DNA of 64,000 nucleotides from positions 1,178,001-1,242,000 of the forward strand of contig NZ_JAGIOC010000001.1 of assembly GCF_017876515.1 (NCBI RefSeq), given 5' to 3'. Shown one piece after another: positions 29,736 to 40,254 of this stretch (its first letter is position 1; each line of letters opens with the position of its first letter). The stretch is from Brachybacterium fresconis (GTDB lineage Bacteria; Actinomycetota; Actinomycetes; Actinomycetales; Dermabacteraceae). Position numbers and translations under genes: made by a program. The notes below the pieces were generated by a model that did no database searches, was not told the origin of the DNA, and saw nothing but the letters and a program-made list of their open reading frames with translations.

Positions 29736-30968
29736 GTGACCCCGACACAGAGTCCGCAGGTCGCACCGTCCGCGAGCGTCCCGTCGAGCCGCCCGCCGTC
29801 CCCGGGAGCGGTCCAGGTCCTGCCCGTCCACGGTATCCCGGAGATCCGCGAGGGTGATGATCTCGCGACCCTGCTCGCCCCCGAGCTGGAGACCCTCCGG
29901 GTCCGCGACGGCGACGTGCTGTGCGTCTCGACCAAGATCGTCTCGAAGGCTGCCGGACTGCGGGTGGCCCCGGAGGAGCGCGACGCCGCGGTCGAGGCCG
30001 CGGCCGTGCGGACCGTCGCCCGCCGCCGCCACACCCACGTCGTCACCTCGGTGGTGCAGATCCCCTCCGGGCCGGTGATGGCCGCCGCCGGGGTGGATTC
30101 CTCGAACGCCCCCGACGGGCCGCTGCTGCTGCCCGAGGACCCCGACGCCTGTGCCCGACGGCTGCGGGATGCGCTGGCCGAGCAGCTGGACCTGCAGCTC
30201 GGCGTGCTGCTGACGGACACCTCCTCCCGGATCTGGCGCATGGGGGTGGGGGACATCGCTCTCGGTGCCGCCGGCGTCGCCTCCCTGCAGGACCTGCGCG
30301 GAGAGGTCGACGCCGACGGCCGCCCGCTGAGCGTCACGGTCCGGGCGCTGGCCGACGAGATCGCCGCCGCCGCGGACCTCGTCAAGGGGAAGTCCGGCGG
30401 GGTGCCCGCGGCGATCGTGCGCGGGGTGCCCGCGGCGACCGGAGCCGACGTCCCGGCGCGCGACCTCTCCCGCACCGGGGGCGAGGACTGGTTCCGCCGA
30501 CCCAGCCTGGAGTCGGTGTGGGTCGCCCTCGGGCTCTCCCTCGACCAGGAGCCGATCGCCCGGATGTCCCCCGAGCCCGCGGCAGAACGCCTCCGTCGTG
30601 CCCTCGAGGTGGCCGCACTCCCCCGCCCCGGGACCGCGGCCCGCCGCGCGACCGCCCGTCTCGCCTCGCCCCTCGGACGCGGCGCCGCTCATACCGACCG
30701 ATCGGACGGGAACGCGGTACCCCCACCACCGGGCGATGCCTCGGTCCCCCGGGGCGCACCGGCCCCGGACGGGCCCGACGGTCCATGCACCCCGCCCGTC
30801 GTGCGCATCGAGGTCACGCCCCTCGGCGCGGGGCCTGCGGACTGGATCGCCGCCGGGGAGCTCGCCGAACGGATCCGCACCGCCCTCGGCGCGGAGTCGA
30901 TCGCCGACCCCCTGCCGCCGGTGCAGATCGAGATCACCCACCCCCTGACCCCGGAGGATCCACGATGA
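29736..30968 (+). CDS. cofE: CofE-type F420-0:gamma-glutamyl ligase homologue
   Basis: CofE adds glutamate to coenzyme F420-0. The family blocks are present over about residues 25-265: VRDGDVLCVSTKIVSKAAGL, GVDSSNAPDGPL, LLTDTSSRIWRMGVGDIALG, LRGEVDADGRPLSVTVRALA, ADLVKGKSGGVPAAIVRG. In mycobacterial FbiB a nitroreductase domain follows; here the last 150 residues are a Pro/Ala-rich stretch with no recognisable domain. The start is GTG at 29736 with GGGGAGG upstream. FbiA, which makes the substrate, is not next to it and not in the window, so whether this organism makes F420 is open. The stop overlaps the TIGR03089 start by 4 nt. Confidence 0.85.
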   Translation: MTPTQSPQVAPSASVPSSRPPSPGAVQVLPVHGIPEIREGDDLATLLAPELETLRVRDGDVLCVSTKIVSKAAGLRVAPEERDAAVEAAAVRTVARRRHTHVVTSVVQIPSGPVMAAAGVDSSNAPDGPLLLPEDPDACARRLRDALAEQLDLQLGVLLTDTSSRIWRMGVGDIALGAAGVASLQDLRGEVDADGRPLSVTVRALADEIAAAADLVKGKSGGVPAAIVRGVPAATGADVPARDLSRTGGEDWFRRPSLESVWVALGLSLDQEPIARMSPEPAAERLRRALEVAALPRPGTAARRATARLASPLGRGAAHTDRSDGNAVPPPPGDASVPRGAPAPDGPDGPCTPPVVRIEVTPLGAGPADWIAAGELAERIRTALGAESIADPLPPVQIEITHPLTPEDPR

Positions 30969-31666
30969 GCCCCCAGACATCCACCCAGCTGCTCACGGCG
31001 CTCGAGCGCAGCGGGCCCCGCCCCGCCCTCGCCTGGTACGGCGAAGCCGCCCGCATCGAGCTGTCCGGGCACGTGCTGGCCAACTGGGTGATCAAGTCCA
31101 TCGGCCATCTGCACGACGAGCTCGCCCTCGAACCCGAGGAGACGGTGGTGCTGGACCTTCCCGTGCACTGGAAGCGTCTGGCGCTGGCCCTGGCCGCCTG
31201 GTCGCTCGGCGCGGACGTGACGATCCTGGACCGAGACCGAGACGGGAAACAGGACCCCGAGCACGCCGCCGCCGGCCCGGCGCCCCGGGTGGTGGCGACG
31301 GATCGTCCCGACTCCCCCCTCGCCGCGGACGCCGACGAGGTGCTGGCCCTCGAGGCGGTCTCGCTCGCGCCCCGCTTCGACGGAACGCTGCCGGCCCTGG
31401 CCCACGACTGGGTGGCGGAGGTGCGGGCGAGCCCGGACCAGCTGGGCGTCGACCTGCCGGCCTGGAGCGGCCCCTCGCCCGCCGTCGCCGCCCCGCTCGG
31501 CGGGGGCGCGGTGACGCGGCTCCTGGTGGCGGGCGACGGGCTGACCGCGGCGCCCGAGATGCTCGGTGCCCTGCTGGCCGGCGGCGGGATCGTCGGTCCT
31601 CGGGCTGCGGTCGGCGAGGACCGGGCCCGGGAGGAAGCGGTCACGGGACACGCGAGCGGCGCCTGA
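30965..31666 (+). CDS. TIGR03089 family protein
   Basis: TIGR03089 proteins are actinobacterial proteins resembling the N-terminal part of AMP-binding (acyl-CoA synthetase-like) enzymes, of unknown role. The 233-residue protein starts MSPQTSTQLLTALERSGPRP and contains LSGHVLANWVIKSIGHLHDE and LALAAWSLGADVTILDRDRD, the fold-defining segments. No AMP-binding P-loop is visible. ATG 30965 overlaps the CofE stop (ATGA). In M. tuberculosis the homologue Rv3268 lies close to an LCP gene and purEK (recalled); here the next rightward backbone genes, purE and purK, are more than 31 kb away, beyond the glycan region. Confidence 0.85.
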   Translation: MSPQTSTQLLTALERSGPRPALAWYGEAARIELSGHVLANWVIKSIGHLHDELALEPEETVVLDLPVHWKRLALALAAWSLGADVTILDRDRDGKQDPEHAAAGPAPRVVATDRPDSPLAADADEVLALEAVSLAPRFDGTLPALAHDWVAEVRASPDQLGVDLPAWSGPSPAVAAPLGGGAVTRLLVAGDGLTAAPEMLGALLAGGGIVGPRAAVGEDRAREEAVTGHASGA

Positions 31667-31698
31667 CCGCTGCGGCGCGTCCCGCCCGCGGTGGCAGC

Positions 31699-32469
31699 TC
31701 AGTCCGCGCGCAGGGTGGCGACGGCCTGCGTCGGGTCCCCGTCGAAGACGATCGAGCCCCGGCGCAGCACGACGATGCGCGTGCACAGCTTCTCGAGCAT
31801 CTCCAGCTCGTGGGAGACCACGACCATCGTGCGCCCGGCCTCCTGGAGCTCCCGGATCCGTTCCAGGCACTTGCGCTGGAAGGGTTCGTCGCCGACCGAG
31901 AGGATCTCGTCGACCAGGAAGATGTCCGGATCGGTGTGCACCGCCACCGAGAAGGCCAGGCGCAGGAACATGCCCGAGCTGTAGTACTTCACCTCGGTGT
32001 CGATGAACTCCTCGATCTCGCTGAAGGCGACGATCTCGGCGAACTTCGCCTCGATCTGCGCCCGGCTCATGCCGAGGATCGCCCCGTTGAGATAGACGTT
32101 CTCGCGCCCGGACAGATCAGGGTGGAATCCGGCCCCCACCTCGATCAGGCCGGCCACCCTCCCGCGCAGCATCACCCGCCCGCGATCGGGGAACAGCACC
32201 CCGGAGATGGTCTTGAGCAGCGTGGACTTCCCCGAGCCGTTGAAGCCGATCAGCCCCACCGTCTCCCCCGCGTGCACGGTGAGGTCCACGTCGTCCAGGG
32301 CCAGGAAGGTGTCGGCCAGCTTCTTGCGCTGCAGCGCCGAGAACACCAGCTCCTTGAGGGAGTGATCGTGGCGCAGGGAGAACTGCTTGGTCACGTGCTC
32401 GACGCGCACCATCTCCGTCTCGGTGGGGACGGCGGCCGAGGTCGGCACATCCTGCGGGTTCGGACTCAT
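31699..32469 (-). CDS. wzt: ABC transporter ATP-binding protein for polysaccharide export (Wzt/TagH-like)
   Basis: The 256-residue protein is the ATPase of an ABC-2 polysaccharide exporter. It shows Walker A GLIGFNGSGKSTLLKTISGV, the Q-loop-region GLIEVGAGFHPDLSGRENVY and the signature YSSGMFLRLAFSVAV, Walker B IFLVDEILSVGD and the switch His VVVSHELEM. There is no C-terminal carbohydrate-recognition domain as in O-antigen Wzt, so it is closer to TagH and mycobacterial RfbE (Rv3781). ATG 32469 follows a GTG that could be an alternative. It lies 13 bp after the permease gene and closes the operon that begins at 38718, which includes glf and glfT2. Confidence 0.92.
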   Translation of the reverse strand: MSPNPQDVPTSAAVPTETEMVRVEHVTKQFSLRHDHSLKELVFSALQRKKLADTFLALDDVDLTVHAGETVGLIGFNGSGKSTLLKTISGVLFPDRGRVMLRGRVAGLIEVGAGFHPDLSGRENVYLNGAILGMSRAQIEAKFAEIVAFSEIEEFIDTEVKYYSSGMFLRLAFSVAVHTDPDIFLVDEILSVGDEPFQRKCLERIRELQEAGRTMVVVSHELEMLEKLCTRIVVLRRGSIVFDGDPTQAVATLRAD

Positions 32470-32482
32470 CACGGCGCTGCCC

Positions 32483-33427
32483 TCACAGTTCCTGCGCGAA
32501 GCGCCGCGTGGAGCGCTCGAAGACGACGGTGCCGAGGACGAAGGTCGCCCCGGCGATCAGCAGCCCGGCCCACCACAGGCCGAAGGGCTCCCCGGGAGCC
32601 ATCAGCGAGGGATCCTGCGCGACCCCCTCCACGACCTCCGGGGAGTAGCGCCAGAAGGCGACGTGGAACAGCTCGACCACGATGGTCAGCGGGTTCAGCT
32701 GGTACAGCCACCACCAGATCGTCCCCCCGATCGCCTCCTGGACCATCGTGATCCGGTACAGCACCGGGGACAACCAGGTGGCGACCATGACCAGCAGGTC
32801 CACGAAGTTCTCGACATCCCGGAAGGCGGCGTTCAGCGCGGCCGCGAGCATGCCCAGTCCCATGGTGAACACCAGCAGGATCAGCATGCCCAGGCCGAAG
32901 GCGACCAGCGCGGTCGGCGAGGGCAGCCAGCCGAACAGCAGCGCCCCCACCACCAGCACCAGCAGCTGCGGCACGAAGTGCACCAGCGCCACGATCATGG
33001 ACGACCAGGGGAACAGCTGGCTGGGCAGGTAGATCTTCGAGACCAGCGGGGCGTTGCCGGTGATCGACCGGGTGGCGTTGCCGAACACCTCCCCGAACAG
33101 GTTGATCACCACGATCCCGCTGAACAGGTACACCGCATAGGCGGGGGTGCCCTTGTTCAGCTCCAGGAACACGCCCAGGGCGATGTAGAAGACGATGAAC
33201 TGCACCGCGGGCTTCACGTAGCTCCACAGCATGCCGAGCATGCTGCCGCGATACCGGACCCGCAGCTCCTTGCGCACCAGCAGCCTCAGCAGGAACCGCT
33301 CGTGCAGAGGGTTCAGCCATCCGGCGTCCTGCCCCGGTGCCCGCCACCCCTGCGCCTGCTCGGCGCGGGACGGGGGTCCTGCCGCGGGAGGCTGATCCGC
33401 CGCGGGAGGCTGTGCTGCCGCGGTCAC
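32483..33427 (-). CDS. wzm: ABC-2 polysaccharide export permease (Wzm/TagG-like)
   Basis: The 314-residue permease has a Pro/Ala-rich N-terminus of about 30 residues, then an amphipathic segment and the ABC2 membrane domain with six hydrophobic segments, including VKPAVQFIVFYIALGVFLEL, LVHFVPQLLVLVVGALLFG, MGLGMLAAALNAAFRDVENF and LLIAGATFVLGTVVF. AFRDVENFVDLL is the usual loop of O-antigen and teichoic acid permeases. The start is GTG at 33427, overlapping the GlfT2-like stop by 4 nt. With the ATPase it should move a lipid-linked polymer across the membrane, most simply the galactan built by the upstream glycosyltransferases. Confidence 0.92.
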   Translation of the reverse strand: MTAAAQPPAADQPPAAGPPSRAEQAQGWRAPGQDAGWLNPLHERFLLRLLVRKELRVRYRGSMLGMLWSYVKPAVQFIVFYIALGVFLELNKGTPAYAVYLFSGIVVINLFGEVFGNATRSITGNAPLVSKIYLPSQLFPWSSMIVALVHFVPQLLVLVVGALLFGWLPSPTALVAFGLGMLILLVFTMGLGMLAAALNAAFRDVENFVDLLVMVATWLSPVLYRITMVQEAIGGTIWWWLYQLNPLTIVVELFHVAFWRYSPEVVEGVAQDPSLMAPGEPFGLWWAGLLIAGATFVLGTVVFERSTRRFAQEL

Positions 33428-35517
33428 GCCGGTGCGTCCCCGGCCTCTGCGGCGACAGCGGCCTCGTCCCGGTCGCGGTCGCGGACCGGGGCAGGGTTCT
33501 GCGCGAAGGTCCGCTCCCAGGCCTCGAAGGAGGTGATGCGCTGGGCGGCCTCCCGGTAGGCGCGCTGCAGCTCGGGCCAGCGGCGGTGGAGCTGGACGTG
33601 CGCGCCGATCGCGCCGGCCAGCATCGAACGCACCTGCCGGCGGTCCCGCTTGTACCAGGACACCTGGGTGCCCTCCGCGTTGGAGACCAGAGCGCTGTCG
33701 TAGGCCGACAGCCGCCACCACTTCGCGTCGATGTGCGCGATCGCGGCCTGCGGGTTCTCCTCGGAGCGGGGCTTCGGCGGCTTCACCAGCTGCTTGGCCA
33801 GGGTCTTCACGGTCCAGGCGGGCAGCAGCGGACGGGCCGGCTCGGTGAAGGGCCGGCCCTTGCGCGGCGGCTTGTCGAGACGGACCGGCGGATAGTGGTC
33901 GAGATCCTTCTTCGCGGAGGCGTCGTCGAAGGCGGCGGCCATCTCCCGGATCTGGGGCAGCTTGGTGCCGATCGACGGATGCAGCGCGTCGGGCCCCTCG
34001 AGCACGTCCTGCTGGGCCATCAGCCGCCCGGCCTCGGTGTAGTACTGCATGGAGATCAGGTGCTTGACGTCCATGAACTGCGACTCCTTGACCACGCGGC
34101 CGCCGCGCTCGTACGGGGAGTGCAGCAGCGCGGTGATGATCCGGTTGCGCTCGTGGAAGTAGGCCTGCCAGCCCACCAGGTCGTCCTTGTCGACCCAGCT
34201 CATGTGCCACACGCCGGCGCCCGGCAGCGACACCGTCGGATACCCCGCCTGCTTCGCGCGCAGGCCGTACTCGGCGTCGTCCCACTTGATGAACAACGGC
34301 AGGCTCAGCCCGATCGCACGCACCGTCTCGGTCGGGATCAGGCAGCTCCACCAGCCGTTGTAGTCCACGTCCGCCCGCCGGTGCAGCCACGGGGTCGAGC
34401 GCAGCGGCGAGATCGAGAAGTCATGGCCCAGGACCGCCTCGGGGTCCGGCAGCGAGGGCTGGATCCGCCAGGGATCGACCACCTCGCCGAAGGTGTGCAG
34501 CACCGCACGGTTGTTGAGGTCGAACATGTGGGCGCCGACGATCGTGGGGCGGGTGGCGAAATCGGCGAAGGTGGTCATCCGGATCAGCGACTCCGGCTCG
34601 ATCACGATGTCGTCGTCGCAGTTCATCACGTAGGTCGAGGCGCCGGCGGTGGAGGCCTCGTACATGCCGCGGGAGAAGCCGCCGCTGCCGCCGATGTTGC
34701 CCTGCTCGATGATCCGCAGCTGGCCGCCGAGCTCGTCCTGGAGCCCGGCGAGCTCGTCGGTGTGGTCCCGGAGCCGGTCCGATCCCTGGTCGATCACGTA
34801 CATGACGTCCAGCAGCGCGCGCAGGTCCGGGTCCTCGGCGATGGTGGCGATGTTGTCCAGGCAGTACGGGACCTTGTTCATCGTCGTCATCGAGATCGAG
34901 AAGGTGCCCTCGGTGCGGGCAAGATCGGCGTCGGCCGTCCATCGCGCCCCCAGGATCGTGAGGTCCTCGTCGCCGGAGTAGGCGTCGAACCAGTACCAGC
35001 CGCCGTCGCCGAAGGCGGTCAGGGGCAGGTCGAAGACCTGCTCGGCGGGACCGCCCTCGACGGTGCGGGACGTCTGGCGCTGCAGCGTCCCGCGCGCCGT
35101 GGAGCGCATGATCACCAGCTCGCCCCGGCCTGCGGTGCGGATGCTCAGACGGATCGAGCGCACCGGGGTCCAGCGGCGCCAGTAGCTGGCCGGGAAGGCG
35201 TTGAAGTAGGTGGCGAAGGATCGCATCGAACGCGGCGGGATCTGCACCGCGTACCGATCGTTGAGCTCGGTCGCGTCCACGTGGACCTGGGTCCCCGGTC
35301 GCGCCGCGTCCGTGGTCGCCCCCGCCGCGTCCCGGTCGGTGCCTCCGAGCCCGAAGGAGCCGCCGGTGACGCCGGAGCGCACATCCTCCGCCTCGATGTA
35401 CAGCGGAACGATGTCCGCCGACGCCTCTGCGGGCATGATCAGTCGTTGCAGCAGCCGCTGCGGCGGGACCTCGGGGGTCTCGTCGGTGCCGCCGGATGCG
35501 GCAGGGATCGCGTTCAT
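33424..35517 (-). CDS. glfT2: GlfT2-like galactofuranosyltransferase
   Basis: GlfT2 polymerises alternating beta-(1-5) and beta-(1-6) galactofuranose on a lipid carrier. The 697-residue protein has the N-terminal beta-sandwich (about 30-200, LPLTAFGDGGWYWFDAYSGD), then the GT2 domain with the metal motif DDD at 301-303 (YVMNCDDDIVIEPES) and the catalytic-region block FIKWDDAEYGLRAKQAG, followed by the C-terminal helical region. This is the domain order of mycobacterial GlfT2 (637 aa). ATG 35517 starts close after glf, and the stop overlaps the permease start. The presence of glf next to it supports UDP-Galf as donor. Confidence 0.92.
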   Translation of the reverse strand: MNAIPAASGGTDETPEVPPQRLLQRLIMPAEASADIVPLYIEAEDVRSGVTGGSFGLGGTDRDAAGATTDAARPGTQVHVDATELNDRYAVQIPPRSMRSFATYFNAFPASYWRRWTPVRSIRLSIRTAGRGELVIMRSTARGTLQRQTSRTVEGGPAEQVFDLPLTAFGDGGWYWFDAYSGDEDLTILGARWTADADLARTEGTFSISMTTMNKVPYCLDNIATIAEDPDLRALLDVMYVIDQGSDRLRDHTDELAGLQDELGGQLRIIEQGNIGGSGGFSRGMYEASTAGASTYVMNCDDDIVIEPESLIRMTTFADFATRPTIVGAHMFDLNNRAVLHTFGEVVDPWRIQPSLPDPEAVLGHDFSISPLRSTPWLHRRADVDYNGWWSCLIPTETVRAIGLSLPLFIKWDDAEYGLRAKQAGYPTVSLPGAGVWHMSWVDKDDLVGWQAYFHERNRIITALLHSPYERGGRVVKESQFMDVKHLISMQYYTEAGRLMAQQDVLEGPDALHPSIGTKLPQIREMAAAFDDASAKKDLDHYPPVRLDKPPRKGRPFTEPARPLLPAWTVKTLAKQLVKPPKPRSEENPQAAIAHIDAKWWRLSAYDSALVSNAEGTQVSWYKRDRRQVRSMLAGAIGAHVQLHRRWPELQRAYREAAQRITSFEAWERTFAQNPAPVRDRDRDEAAVAAEAGDAPA

Positions 35518-35575
35518 GATGCTCCTCGTCGGCGCGTCTGGGATGCCCCCGCCGGTCCCGGCCGGGGCCGTCGTC

Positions 35576-36844
<1,269 letters not shown>

Positions 36845-37714
36845 TCACGCCGACTTCTCGATGAACGTGCGGTATCCCAGCCGACGCGCCCAGCCCGGGG
36901 CCACCCGGTACGCGCCGCGGAGGACGAGATTGCGCAGGAAGAGGCCCGGACTCGTGACCCGGTCCCTCACCATGCGCCGCTGCAGCCGCACGTCGCTGGC
37001 GAACAGACGCCAGCCGCCGCGCCGTGCGAACAGCTCCTCGTCCACCCGGTAGTCGACCACCACCTCCGCGAGGTTACCCATCCTCGCCCCGCCGAGCATC
37101 ATGCGCTCCCACAGCCAGTAGTCCTCCAGCAGCGGCAGGTCGCGGTATCCCCCGACGGCCAGGGCCACGGAGCGACGCAGCACGATGGTGGGGTGGTGGA
37201 AGGGACTGTGATGGGGCAGGTACGCCACGATCTCGTCGTGCGAGAGCGGGCGCGTGCGCAGCGGCCCGTCCCCGGGGGCGAGACGATCGCTGAACTCCCG
37301 CATCGCCCCTCCCATCAGGTCCAGGGCCGGCGGGCCGCTCATGGCGGGGATCTGCAGGGCGAAGCGGTCCGGTCGGCAGAGATCGTCGGCGTCGGCCCGG
37401 GCGACCAGCTCGTGGGGCGAGGCCTCCAACCCGTCCTGCAGCGCGGAGGCGACGCCCCGGTGGGCGTCATGGCGCAGCACCCGGGCGGGGCCGAAGCCGC
37501 CGTCCTCCACGCGCGCGACGAGAGCATCGAGCTCGGCGGTCAGCGGGCCGTCGACGGTGAGGATGAACAGGTCGGGTCTCAGCTGCTGCTCACGGGTGGC
37601 AGAGGTGATGGCCGCCACGACGCGCTCGGGCACATCGCGCTTCCACAGCGGCATCAGCACGACGAACGGCGTGGTCGAGCCCTGCGGTGCGGGGGTGGCC
37701 GACGGGGCGCTCAC
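36845..37714 (-). CDS. GT2 glycosyltransferase (AmsE-like)
   Basis: The 289-residue protein is a soluble or membrane-associated GT2 enzyme. FVVLMPLWKRDVPERVVAAI starts the Rossmann-like domain, ELVARADADDLCRPDRFALQ carries the DxDD metal site, and LPHHSPFHHPTIVLRRSVAL followed by LPLLEDYWLWERMMLGGARM is the acceptor-side block seen in AmsE-like enzymes. The GTG at 37714 overlaps the upstream gene's stop by 4 nt. It lies between the GlfT1-like gene and glf, so it probably adds one of the first sugars of the galactan linker or a side branch. The sugar cannot be read from the sequence. Confidence 0.85.
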   Translation of the reverse strand: MSAPSATPAPQGSTTPFVVLMPLWKRDVPERVVAAITSATREQQLRPDLFILTVDGPLTAELDALVARVEDGGFGPARVLRHDAHRGVASALQDGLEASPHELVARADADDLCRPDRFALQIPAMSGPPALDLMGGAMREFSDRLAPGDGPLRTRPLSHDEIVAYLPHHSPFHHPTIVLRRSVALAVGGYRDLPLLEDYWLWERMMLGGARMGNLAEVVVDYRVDEELFARRGGWRLFASDVRLQRRMVRDRVTSPGLFLRNLVLRGAYRVAPGWARRLGYRTFIEKSA

Positions 37715-38718
37715 CGTCCGGCCGCCCGGTCGATCGCACGCACGTCGGCCGCGACGTCCCCGTCGGCCGCCAGCACCACGGGCGAGGGGCGCGGGCCCCG
37801 GCGCAGCGCCGCCATCAGGCCCCGTGCTCCCACGCCCGCGAGGGTGCCGCGGTGGCGCAGCAGCTGTCCGCCCCAGCCGAACGCGGTGCGTCCGCCGTAG
37901 ACGAGGCGCTCCCACGGAGCGAAGGACGTCGACCTCAACAGCGCCCACAGGCGGTTGCGCACGTCGTAGTAGAAGCGGGCGCCCGGGCTGGCCTGGGCGT
38001 TGCTGAAGACCTTCGTGCGGTGCTCGACCACGGAGGCGGGGACCTGCAGCCCCCGACCGTGGCGCAGCAGGCGCCCGGTGTGCTCGAAGTCGTCGGACCA
38101 GATGAAGTAGTCCGCGTACGGCAGTCCCAGCCGGCGCACGTCCTGCCCGTTCAGCAGGGCGGAGACATAGCTGGCGGTGCGGATGGGCATGCCCCCGGCG
38201 CGGGCGGCGTCCTGCTTCTCCGCCGCGCTCGCGTCGAGCCGGGCCCGCTGGGTGTTCATGGGGTGATCCCGCCCGTCGGTCCACACCGCCCGGGAGCTGA
38301 GCACGCTCAGCCGCACCGGGGAGGCCCCGAGGGCGGCCAGCAGCGCTGCGAGCGCGCCGGGGCGCGGGATGGTGTCGTCGTCCATCAGCCACACCCAGTC
38401 GGCGCCGTGGCGCACCAGGGCCCGGGCCATGCCTGCCGCGAAGCCGCCTGCTCCCCCGACGTTGCGCCGCAGGTGGACGACGTCGGCCCCGATCGGATGC
38501 GCATCGGCGACCGCACCGCTCGCGTCGCTGGAGGCGTTGTCGATCACCACGACCGCGTCCGGGCGTCGCTGCTGGTCCTCGAGCGCGTCGAGGCACTCGC
38601 GCAGCAGGTCCTCGCGGTTGTAGGTCACCACCACGGCGACGACTCGGGCCGAGTCGGCATCGGGGTGGGCGGTCCCGGGCTGCGGCGTCGTGCCGCCGGC
38701 GGGTGCGGAATGGGTCAC
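37711..38718 (-). CDS. GT2 glycosyltransferase, GlfT1-like
   Basis: The 335-residue protein has an N-terminal GT2 domain: VVAVVVTYNREDLLRECLDA, HLRRNVGGAGGFAAGMARAL, and the metal site WLMDDDTIPRP with D113-D115. ADYFIWSDDFEHTGRLLRHG is the second conserved block. The NVGGAGGF motif with WLMDDD is shared with GlfT1 (Rv3782), which starts the galactan chain; the identity is inferred from motif and context. The start is GTG at 38718 with AGGAG upstream. It is the first gene of the minus-strand operon through wzt. Nothing points to its being truncated. Confidence 0.82.
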   Translation of the reverse strand: MTHSAPAGGTTPQPGTAHPDADSARVVAVVVTYNREDLLRECLDALEDQQRRPDAVVVIDNASSDASGAVADAHPIGADVVHLRRNVGGAGGFAAGMARALVRHGADWVWLMDDDTIPRPGALAALLAALGASPVRLSVLSSRAVWTDGRDHPMNTQRARLDASAAEKQDAARAGGMPIRTASYVSALLNGQDVRRLGLPYADYFIWSDDFEHTGRLLRHGRGLQVPASVVEHRTKVFSNAQASPGARFYYDVRNRLWALLRSTSFAPWERLVYGGRTAFGWGGQLLRHRGTLAGVGARGLMAALRRGPRPSPVVLAADGDVAADVRAIDRAAGR

Positions 38719-38945
38719 GGCTTCTCCTGCGGATGGTCGTGGCCGCCGGGGCGGCGCGGACCCCAGTGTACGGACGGCGTCGGGGCGGGAGCAGGAGCGG
38801 CACCGGATGAGGTGTGAAGGTTCGCGGGAGGTTCCTCGCAGGAAACCGGAAGAGTGTCCCGGGGGTGCACGGGCAGGGGCCATGGGGGACTACTGTGTCG
38901 TTCGCCGAAACACCTCCGGACCCTGTGGCCGGGAAGGAGACAGCT

Positions 38946-40211
38946 GTGAGCGATCAGCAGCCGCCGCGCTCCCCGCGGCCGGGAGGACCCCGCCGTCCTG
39001 CCGGGCATCGAGCGCGCGCCGGAGGCAGCGCCCGCCCGGTCACCGGTGCCCGCCGAGGACGATCCGCCCCGGGCCCCGCTGACACCCGTGCCCTGCCGCG
39101 ACAGGAGCAACATCCGCCCGGCGAGCCGCGGGGCGGCCGGCAGCGCATCGTCCCCAGCTCCCGCGATGACCACCAGGCCCCCGCGGACGCCGGCGACGCC
39201 TGGGGCCCCGGCGGACCGGCCGGACCGCCCTCCGGCCCTCCGCCCGGTCCCGGGCGCCGCCCCCGTCGCCGCTCCCGCATCCCGCGGCCCGTGCGCCTCG
39301 GGGCCACGCTGCTGGCCCTGGTGCTGGTGGTCGTGGTGGGCTGGGGTGCCGGTCTGGTCCTGTGGGCCGACAGCCGCATCGAGCACGTCGACGCCCTGTC
39401 GCAGGCCGAGAACACGCCGGGCACCACCTATCTCATCGCCGGGTCCGACCGCCGCGGCGGGGAGGCGGTGGGCGACGACGGCACCGAGGGCGCTCGCACC
39501 GACACGATCATGCTCCTGCACAAGGCGCGGAACGGGAACAGCTACCTGGTCTCCCTGCCCCGCGACACCCTCGTCGACATCCCCGATGAGGGCGGGTACA
39601 AGCTCAACGCCGCCTATTCCTTCGGCGGCGCCCCGCTGCTGGTCGAGACCGTCGAGGACTTCACCGGGCTGACGATCGACCACTACGTGGAGATCGGCTT
39701 CGACGGCGTCTCCGGCATGGTCGACGCGGTCGACCACGTGAACCTGTGCATCGACCAGGACGTCGAGGACGAGAAGTCCGGGCTGTCGATGACCGAGGGC
39801 TGTCATGACGTCGGTGGCGAGCAGGCCCTGGCGTTCGTTCGCGCCCGCTACTTCGATCCCAGCGCGGATCTCGGGCGGCAGCAGCGTCAGCAGCAGTTCA
39901 TCGGAGCGCTCATGGAGCGGGTGACCTCCCCGGCGGTGCTGCTGAACCCGGTGCGGCACGTGAAGCTGGCCGGCGCCGGTTCCGACTCGCTGGTCACCAG
40001 CGACGGCACCGGGATCATCGACGTCTCCCGCATGGCCCTGTCGGCCCGCGGCGCGATGAGCAACGGCACGATGACGATGCCGATCGAGAATCCCCAGTTC
40101 CAGACCGAGAACTCCGGGGTGGCGATCCTCACCGACGACGAGGACATCGCCGACTTCTTCGGCTCCATCGAGGACGGCTCGGCCGACCCCGCCTCCGGCG
40201 AGGAGGGCTGA
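38946..40211 (+). CDS. LytR-CpsA-Psr (LCP) family ligase
   Basis: LCP enzymes attach lipid-linked wall polymers to peptidoglycan. The 421-residue protein has a 110-residue cytoplasmic Pro/Arg-rich tail, one membrane segment (about 119-140), and the extracytoplasmic LCP domain: TTYLIAGSDRRGG, ARTDTIMLLHKARNGNSYLV, SLPRDTLVDIPDEGGYKLNA, YVEIGFDGVSGMVDAVDHVN, and EQALAFVRARYFDPSADLGR with the catalytic Arg pair. The start is GTG at 38946 with AAGGAGA upstream. It diverges from the galactan operon, so it may anchor that polymer. In M. tuberculosis the LCP protein Rv3267 is beside TIGR03089 (recalled). Confidence 0.93.
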   Translation: MSDQQPPRSPRPGGPRRPAGHRARAGGSARPVTGARRGRSAPGPADTRALPRQEQHPPGEPRGGRQRIVPSSRDDHQAPADAGDAWGPGGPAGPPSGPPPGPGRRPRRRSRIPRPVRLGATLLALVLVVVVGWGAGLVLWADSRIEHVDALSQAENTPGTTYLIAGSDRRGGEAVGDDGTEGARTDTIMLLHKARNGNSYLVSLPRDTLVDIPDEGGYKLNAAYSFGGAPLLVETVEDFTGLTIDHYVEIGFDGVSGMVDAVDHVNLCIDQDVEDEKSGLSMTEGCHDVGGEQALAFVRARYFDPSADLGRQQRQQQFIGALMERVTSPAVLLNPVRHVKLAGAGSDSLVTSDGTGIIDVSRMALSARGAMSNGTMTMPIENPQFQTENSGVAILTDDEDIADFFGSIEDGSADPASGEEG

Positions 40212-40254
40212 CCTCGACCCGGCGGAGGTCGAGCGGTCCGACGGAGGTGACGGA

